Below, piece by piece: positions 58,845-64,000 of a DNA stretch of 64,000 nucleotides. This DNA comes from Sceloporus undulatus (taxonomy: Eukaryota; Chordata; Lepidosauria; Squamata; Phrynosomatidae): contig NC_056527.1 in NCBI RefSeq assembly GCF_019175285.1, positions 113,491,434-113,555,433 of the forward strand. The letters are read 5' to 3'. Position numbers and translations under genes: made by a program. Position 1 is the first letter of the stretch. The number at the start of each line of letters is the position of its first letter. Below the pieces are notes generated by a model. It worked only from the letters and a program-made list of their open reading frames with translations. It made no database searches and had not been told where the DNA came from.

Positions 58845-58953
58845 GGCATTGAAACCCCACTTGGTGATCTTGGGCAAGTCAAAGATACTCATTAGGTTTG
58901 CCTTGGGGTCACCCTAAGTCAGAAACAACTTGAAGGCACATAGCAACAACAAA
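58845..58953 (+). repeat. SINE 3' half
   Basis: CTTGGTGATCTTGGGCAAGT through AACTTGAAGGCACATAGCAA; 5' end absent. Confidence 0.65.
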
Positions 58954-59105
58954 GGTCGTAATGATCTGCATTGACCAGATTCAATAAGAGCATCTATTCA
59001 AACTGAAGAGGACCACATGTTGCACAATTTCTCACCCATCCCTAGATGGGGACTATTCCTACTTGTGCTTTGCTCTTGCACCTATGAAAAATAACTGTAT
59101 CAAAT

Positions 59106-59338
59106 GGCCCGAACAGACAGGCCAAAATAAAGCGGCTTCAGGTCACTTTGGAGACATGCTGTTTAAATGACACATGCATCTTAAGTGGCCAGAAGCTGAA
59201 CCAAAGCTGCACTCCACTCCTTAGGACTGGAGCATGGCTTTGGAGTGGCTTCTGGCCTCTTAGGACACATGCAACATTTAAGCAACATACTTCAAAAGTG
59301 ACCTGAAGCAGCTTTATTTTGGCCTGTCTGTTTGGGCT
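59106..59338. mobile_element. 230-bp palindromic MITE, copy 2
   Basis: Same family as the element at 26571-26800: ACAGACAGGCCAAAATAAAG at the left, CTTTATTTTGGCCTGTCTGT at the right, centre CTCCTTAGGACTGGAGC. In the IGHV array, between IGHV-4 and IGHV-5. Confidence 0.75.
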
Positions 59339-59763
59339 CTAAGTCATTAAACTGGATTGTGTGAAAGAGCCTAAGAATCTTCACCAGAAGCAGTGATTTG
59401 TGTAACAGCTGCAAAACTAATACTTGAAGAAGGCTAAAAAAACTGTCAAGGGTGAGAGGAGTATTGATTCTAATATGCATGAAGGTTGTAGTGTGCACTC
59501 ATGACACAGTATACAGAATATTTTTCATATGTGTATATATTAAAAGATAGAGCCACTGTCATATCATGCTATTTGAGTATTCATTAGCTTTCTCCTACAA
59601 AAGCCAGAAGACCTCCACAGATGTTAGAGCAGTGGCCCTTGCAATCTATTTCAATTTTATGATTCCATGAATGAGATTTCTATGACTGGTTGCTTGCATC
59701 CGTTCTTTATTATTGTTTAGTTAAAGATTATGGTGGTCTTATACTGATAGCTTTGGTGAAATT

Positions 59764-59798
59764 ATGCAAATATTACTGCTGTGATATTCTTTAAAAGG
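59764..59798 (+). promoter_or_regulatory. IGHV-5 promoter
   Basis: ATGCAAAT at 59764-59771 and TTAAAAGG at 59791-59798. It is intact although the V exon is frameshifted. Confidence 0.8.
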
Positions 59799-59888
59799 AA
59801 GTCACAGGGTGAGGCAAAGAATTCACAGCCTTCACCTGAATCTGAACAAATTCAGAGCCTAGAAATTGTTGACAACAGTCAGGCAGGC

Positions 59889-60357
59889 ATGGAAATAATT
59901 CTCTTCATAACTTTCATAATGATCTCCCCTGCATGTAAGAAAGGCTTCCATTGCCTTTTATGCCAGCAGTCCACTCCTCCTCTCTGTATATTTGGGTGTT
60001 TCTTCTTAATTTATTCCTTTTCTCTGTTATTTCTTCTACTTGTTGCAGATGTCTGCTCCCAAATTACCATGGAAGCGTCTGGTGGTGGTTTAATGAAGCC
60101 AGAGAGACTCTGCATTTAATCTGCACAGTGTCTGGGTTTTCTCTAACAGATATCAACTATGCAGTGGGCTGGGTCCGTCGGCCCTCAGAAAAGAAAATGG
60201 AATGGATTGGAGAAGTCTGGTATGATGGAAGCACTTACTTCAAGAGCAGCCTCCAAAATCAGAGCTCTATCACAAGGGACACCTCAAAAAGCCAGGTAGT
60301 CCTTCAACAAAGTGGCCCGAAGCCTGAAGACACTGCCTTGTATTATTGTACAAATCG
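59889..60357 (+). pseudogene. IGHV-5: heavy-chain V segment, frameshifted
   Basis: Leader exon 59889-59934 (MEIILFITFIMISPA) and V exon 60049-60357. FR1 begins QITMEASGGGLMKP. One G is then missing from the expected CCAGGAGAG near 60101, shifting the frame. From there the second frame reads normally: [22 protein letters not shown]2 ending MEWIG, and LYYCTN. Anchor Cys and Trp codons survive, so the loss of function looks recent. Promoter octamer and recombination signal are intact. Confidence 0.87.
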
Positions 60358-60396
60358 CACACTGAGTAAAACTTTATTGAAGTTAATACAAAAAAG
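60358..60396 (+). promoter_or_regulatory. IGHV-5 recombination signal (23-RSS)
   Basis: Heptamer CACACTG at 60358-60364, 23-bp spacer, nonamer ACAAAAAAG at 60388-60396. Confidence 0.82.
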
Positions 60397-61504
60397 CAAC
60401 AACTCCTTCTACAGTCTTAGCATTAGTCATTCATTTGTTTGTCGTTAACAGCTGCAAAAAGCTCCTGCCACAAACTATAGTCCACCAGTAGCCCTTGTGT
60501 AAAAGCCAGGGCCCCACAGGGATTAAAAAGAACACCTTTTGAATTTTCTTTTTTTTAATGAAATGCCCCCAAATACCCTTTAGGAAGTGTGGGCCATTTT
60601 GCCATGTTTTGGACCCACCGGTGGGATCACTGCAGGGGGTGATAGGCCTCAGGAGGAGGTAAAGATGAGCACCCTCTGAAGAAATTTTCCCAAGAAAACC
60701 CCATGCTAGCACCACCTTAGTGTTGCCATAAGTTGGAAATGACTTGAAGGCACACAACAACAACAACAACCAGCTTTTAACCTTCATTTTAGGAAAGAAG
60801 TTGTCTGTAAAACAAACAAACAACCCAGATAGTAATAAGGACCTCTTTGGATCTAGGATAGCCAAGGAGCCCAAAATCATGGGGAAAGTGCCTCCTTATC
60901 CCCAAAGTACAATTGTTGGCTCCTCCTTGTTGCACATAAAGAATCCTGAGAATGAAAAATCAGTGGGATCTAATGTGCTCTGAGATGGGATGACATGCAG
61001 AACAGTTTGGTACATTAAGCACTGTTCCTACCACTGGAGAAAGCTTCTCATATGAACCTCAGAATGGTCAGAGAGGGATATTGTAGCTTTTAGACTTACA
61101 GAATATTGGTGAGAGTTCATAAGGTTGAAGAGAAGTGGTCTTGTAAGGATTAGGACATCAAAAACACCAGGGGTAGGTAACAGCATGGGACATGTGAGCC
61201 ATTTCCTTTCTCTCCTCTCCCACCATTGTTCGCAATGTCCTTCCCTGTACAAATGGAAGTGACAGAATGACACTTGACAGTTTTGTGTTTTAGCCAAGAA
61301 AGGACATTTTTAGAGATTAAAGCTTTTAGGGCATGGGAGGATAGTATGGAGCAAGATGAGCTGATTTGTATTGAAGTGAGTGTCTGCAGGTCTTATGTTC
61401 ACTAAAAAAAATGGCAGAGAGTTTCAAACATTTGCTGGTAGTTTTCAACAACCATATATGAGGGCCCAGAGGTCATATGCAGAGTTCATGCTGAATTTTC
61501 CTCA
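60397..61504. other. Intergenic in IGHV array
   Basis: Apart from the SINE half at 60648, no V exon, signal or repeat was recognised. Confidence 0.5.
60648..60770 (+). repeat. SINE 3' half
   Basis: CCCTCTGAAGAAATTTTCCC through GAAATGACTTGAAGGCACAC and a CAACAACAACAAC tail. Confidence 0.68.
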
Positions 61505-61702
61505 CTCACTGACCCTGCTTTAAGTGTGGTAGCTACATCCTATGATATTCTGCAATTTGTAGATTTAAAAGGTCTTTAACCTTCTCTGCCAAACAATGCT
61601 AGTGCCTCAAAAATCTACAGATCCCAGGATTCTGGAGGATGGAACCATGGCAGCTAAAGTGGTATCAAACTGTATTATTTCTACCATGTAGATGCATCCT
61701 GA
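61505..61702. mobile_element. Family M variant MITE upstream of IGHV-6
   Basis: Shares ATTTGTAGATTTAAAAGGTC and the following CTTTAACCTTCTCTGCCAAA with the copy at 55212. Marks the 5' part of the IGHV-4/IGHV-6 duplication. Confidence 0.6.
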
Positions 61703-61983
61703 ATTAAGTCAATAATTGATAGCTGCTGGCACTCAGAATATTAGAGTCCTTCTGTTCACAAAGCCTGCAAAGTGAAATCAGAATGCAGTTCTACACTGTA
61801 TTGAATCATTTGTACATGCATTTATATTTTGGTGTTTGAGTATAAATTAGTTTCCTACAGCATAGAATGGAGAAACTGGGCAGCTTGCCTAGGAAGGGCA
61901 TTTGAGATTACTGTTCTTGGCTGAACTTGTCATGGTTTAGTTAGAGACTGTGATTGCCTTATATTAGTAAAATCAGTGGAGCC

Positions 61984-62018
61984 ATGCAAATATTTCTGAT
62001 ATGGTCTTCTGTAAAGGG
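61984..62018 (+). promoter_or_regulatory. IGHV-6 promoter
   Basis: ATGCAAAT at 61984-61991. The TTTAAAGG box of its twin IGHV-4 has become TGTAAAGG (about 62010-62017), 115 bp separate octamer and ATG. Confidence 0.78.
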
Positions 62019-62098
62019 AAGTCATGCATGTGGAGCAGGAAATCCACTGCCATCAATAGAATCTGGTTCACTTTCCAGCCTTGAGAGTTGTTGTCAGT

Positions 62099-62589
62099 AT
62101 GGAAATGAAGCTCTTGATGTGTTTCATCATCATCTTCCCTACATGTGAGGGAAAAAACCCTCTTAAAATTGCTCTTTAAGTATTGTATTGCACATCAGTA
62201 GAATTATTTTTCTCTGAAATTGCTTTGTCTCATGTTACTTCTTATTCTTCTCCTTTCCCTCCTTTAATCCATTGCAGATATTTCCTCCCAGGTTACCACT
62301 ACAGAGTCTGGTGGCGGCATGAAGAAGCCAGGAGAGACTTTGCATCTGATCTGTACAGTCTCTGGATTTTCTTTAACAGACTCAACCTATGCAATGCATT
62401 GGGTCCATCAAGTCTCAGGAAAGGGATTGGTGTGGGCTGGAGCTATCTGGCATGATGGAACTGCTAGATATAAAAGTGCTCTCCAAGGACGGATCACCAT
62501 TACAAAAGACAACGCAAAAAAGCAGGTGTTCTTGCAACTGAGCAGCTTGAAGCCTGAAGACACTGCTGTATATTATTGCACAAGAGATG
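62099..62589 (+). CDS. IGHV-6: heavy-chain V segment, open
   Basis: Leader exon 62099-62144 (MEMKLLMCFIIIFPT) and V exon 62278-62589. FR1 is QVTTTESGGGMKKPGETLH. Cys in [11 protein letters not shown], Trp in MHWVHQ and Cys in VYYCTR are present. FR3 matches IGHV-4 exactly in GRITITKDNAKKQVFLQLSS. FR2 has GKGLVW where IGHV-4 has GKGLEW. Open frame. Duplicate of IGHV-4; most differences fall in and near CDR1 and CDR2. Confidence 0.92.
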
Positions 62590-62628
62590 CACACTGAAGT
62601 AATCTTGCTCAGAGGCAGTACAAAAACC
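62590..62628 (+). promoter_or_regulatory. IGHV-6 recombination signal (23-RSS)
   Basis: Heptamer CACACTG at 62590-62596, 23-bp spacer, consensus nonamer ACAAAAACC at 62620-62628. The spacer is almost identical to that of IGHV-4. Confidence 0.87.
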
Positions 62629-62653
62629 ACTCTTTCTGAAAAGCAGGCATTCA

Positions 62654-64000
62654 TTATTTGTCCATTTTTAACCGTATTTCCAAACTGTTCCTTTTTATTT
62701 ATTTATTTTTAGTTTCATGTAATATCGTGTATATCTGTTTTTATTCCCCTCCCCGTATCCTTGTTTACAGCATATTTCAGTGATTAGTCACCATATGCAC
62801 AGCAAAACCCATCAGAAGGCTATTATATTAGTCGATTATTCCACTGGTTTAAATAAGGCCTTGTTTACATTGGTGATTTCCCCCTAAATTCCCCCTAGGC
62901 CCAATGCATTCTATTTACATTACACAGGGCCAAACCCTTCAATCTGGTCTGGATTGTCGCCATGAAAACCACACCTTATTTAGAGACTCTGGGGCTTAAC
63001 AGACTGCCCCTTTCAAGTGGCCTGCTGCTGCCCCTTTCAGTGCCAGATTGGGGCTGTGGCAACCACATTCTGCGGCCCCAATCTGGAATTTCCACAGCAC
63101 AAAAAGGAGCCGCAAAAAGCAATTGTTTTCTACCATGGAAAGGGTGTCTTTGCTGCCACTGCAGCACGTTCTGATGCTCAGTTTACCACTGCGTCATCAG
63201 AACACAGCACCAAAGGAGCCTTGTGATGCTGCCTGCCATGACGTTGGGCACACAGTGTGATGGTGACATCAGGGCAGCTCCAGGGCATGCGTTGTGTGGA
63301 TGCCACGGCCCCACTCTGCCCTGAGTCCAGCGTATAATGCTGGTCTGTACAGCCTCTCCTGTTCCTAACCTGTATTTAAATAACTCACTTTTTGCTTTAA
63401 GTTTTTTGGCTCTGCTCGCAGTGATACCAATGACTGCCTTTTCACTTATCATCGCTGCAAGCTGCCCAGCACTGCCACTTTGGACACAAATGATTTTGAG
63501 ATCATAATAAGTCATACAGTATCAACAGCATGGCTGTGTTCCTCATCCTGACCTTAGCACCCAAACCAAGCTATGAAAAAGTCATTTGCTGCAAGGGCTG
63601 AAAACCCTCAGAAAAAGCGAGCAGATAAGAGATGAATTCAGGGGAAATTCAAAACCATCCCAGAATGTTTTGGTAAGTGTAGACCCACTTTAAGAAGATG
63701 ATCTATAGATAGTTGATAAACAGAGAACAGATAAAAAGGTCCTTTGATATTTTCCCTCTGTTCAACCAGACATGGGCATGGTTATTTCTCCCTGCTAAGT
63801 CAGTCTAAGTACCTCTTAATTGATAGACAACCCACTGATTTCCATGCCCTCAATATTTCATGAATTTGTATTAGTTAAAGATCTACGGAATTAATAAAAT
63901 ATCTTTCAGTAGGGAACCTTGCCTTATCACCAACCAGGGAAAAGATCTTATTTCAAAATTTGAGAGCAGTGATTGCACACAGTGGTTAAGTTTCCCTTAT
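62654..64000. other. Intergenic after IGHV-6
   Basis: No further V segment was found. 62870-63370 is GC-rich, with CAGATTGGGGCTGTGGCAAC near 63045 partly mirrored by GCGGCCCCAATCTGGAA, so it may be a decayed transposon. The rest is unremarkable. Confidence 0.45.

Larger units (their letters stand above)
61505..62653 (+). repeat. Segmental duplication block 2, copy b (with IGHV-6)
   Basis: Second copy of 55200-56340. Similarity stops just after GGCATTCATTAT in both, giving one clear breakpoint. Confidence 0.82.

Noticed and set aside
59951-60448. 165-codon open frame running through leader intron and V exon of IGHV-5
   Set aside because: It merges intron sequence with the shifted frame of the V exon. 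The real structure is the 46-bp leader plus a frameshifted V exon.

Overview
The window is vertebrate nuclear DNA, most likely from a squamate reptile (a lizard; an iguanian is a guess). Two gene families and the repeats support this. The genes are multi-exon vomeronasal type-2 receptors (V2R) and germline immunoglobulin heavy-chain V segments (IGHV). The repeats are CR1 and L2 LINE tails, tRNA-derived SINEs with a Bov-B-like 3' end (Sauria-SINE type), and many short palindromic DNA transposons. No bacterial, plasmid or CRISPR features were seen.

Left two thirds (1-45.2 kb): a V2R cluster of four genes. V2R-A (753-6515, -) shows exons 1-5 and its 7TM exon lies off the left edge. V2R-B (9098-18630, -), V2R-C (22086-31537, +) and V2R-E (36456-45220, -) each have all six exons, canonical splice sites and an open frame. 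Exon lengths are nearly constant (260/266, 292, 849/855, 228, 127, about 890-935 bp), so the copies are closely related. Predicted proteins are 881, 892 and 900 aa. B and C are head to head and share about 350 bp of homologous upstream sequence, which is also recognisable before A and E. Expected role: chemoreceptors (class C GPCRs) of vomeronasal sensory neurons.

Right third (45.9-64 kb): an IGHV array, all on the + strand. There is one FR3 relic (45.9 kb) and six V segments (47.0, 49.8, 52.7, 55.8, 59.9 and 62.1 kb). Each of the six has an octamer ATGCAAAT promoter, a 46-bp leader exon, a V exon and a 23-bp-spacer recombination signal. Four look usable and two carry a frameshift. D, J and constant segments would lie to the right, outside the window. 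A decayed V2R exon 1 sits inside the array at 50.7 kb, so the two families are interleaved and not merely adjacent.

Intergenic and intronic space is mostly repeats. The more distinctive ones are a 1.17-kb element with about 80-bp terminal inverted repeats (32.5-33.7 kb), a GC-rich element with TIRs (39.3-39.8 kb), two copies of a 230-bp palindrome, a 295-bp palindrome, a nested element at 40.9-41.5 kb, and a Penelope-like scrap with a hammerhead-ribozyme-like core at 38.88 kb. No recognisable retrovirus was found. All assignments come from reading the sequence; nothing was searched against a database.
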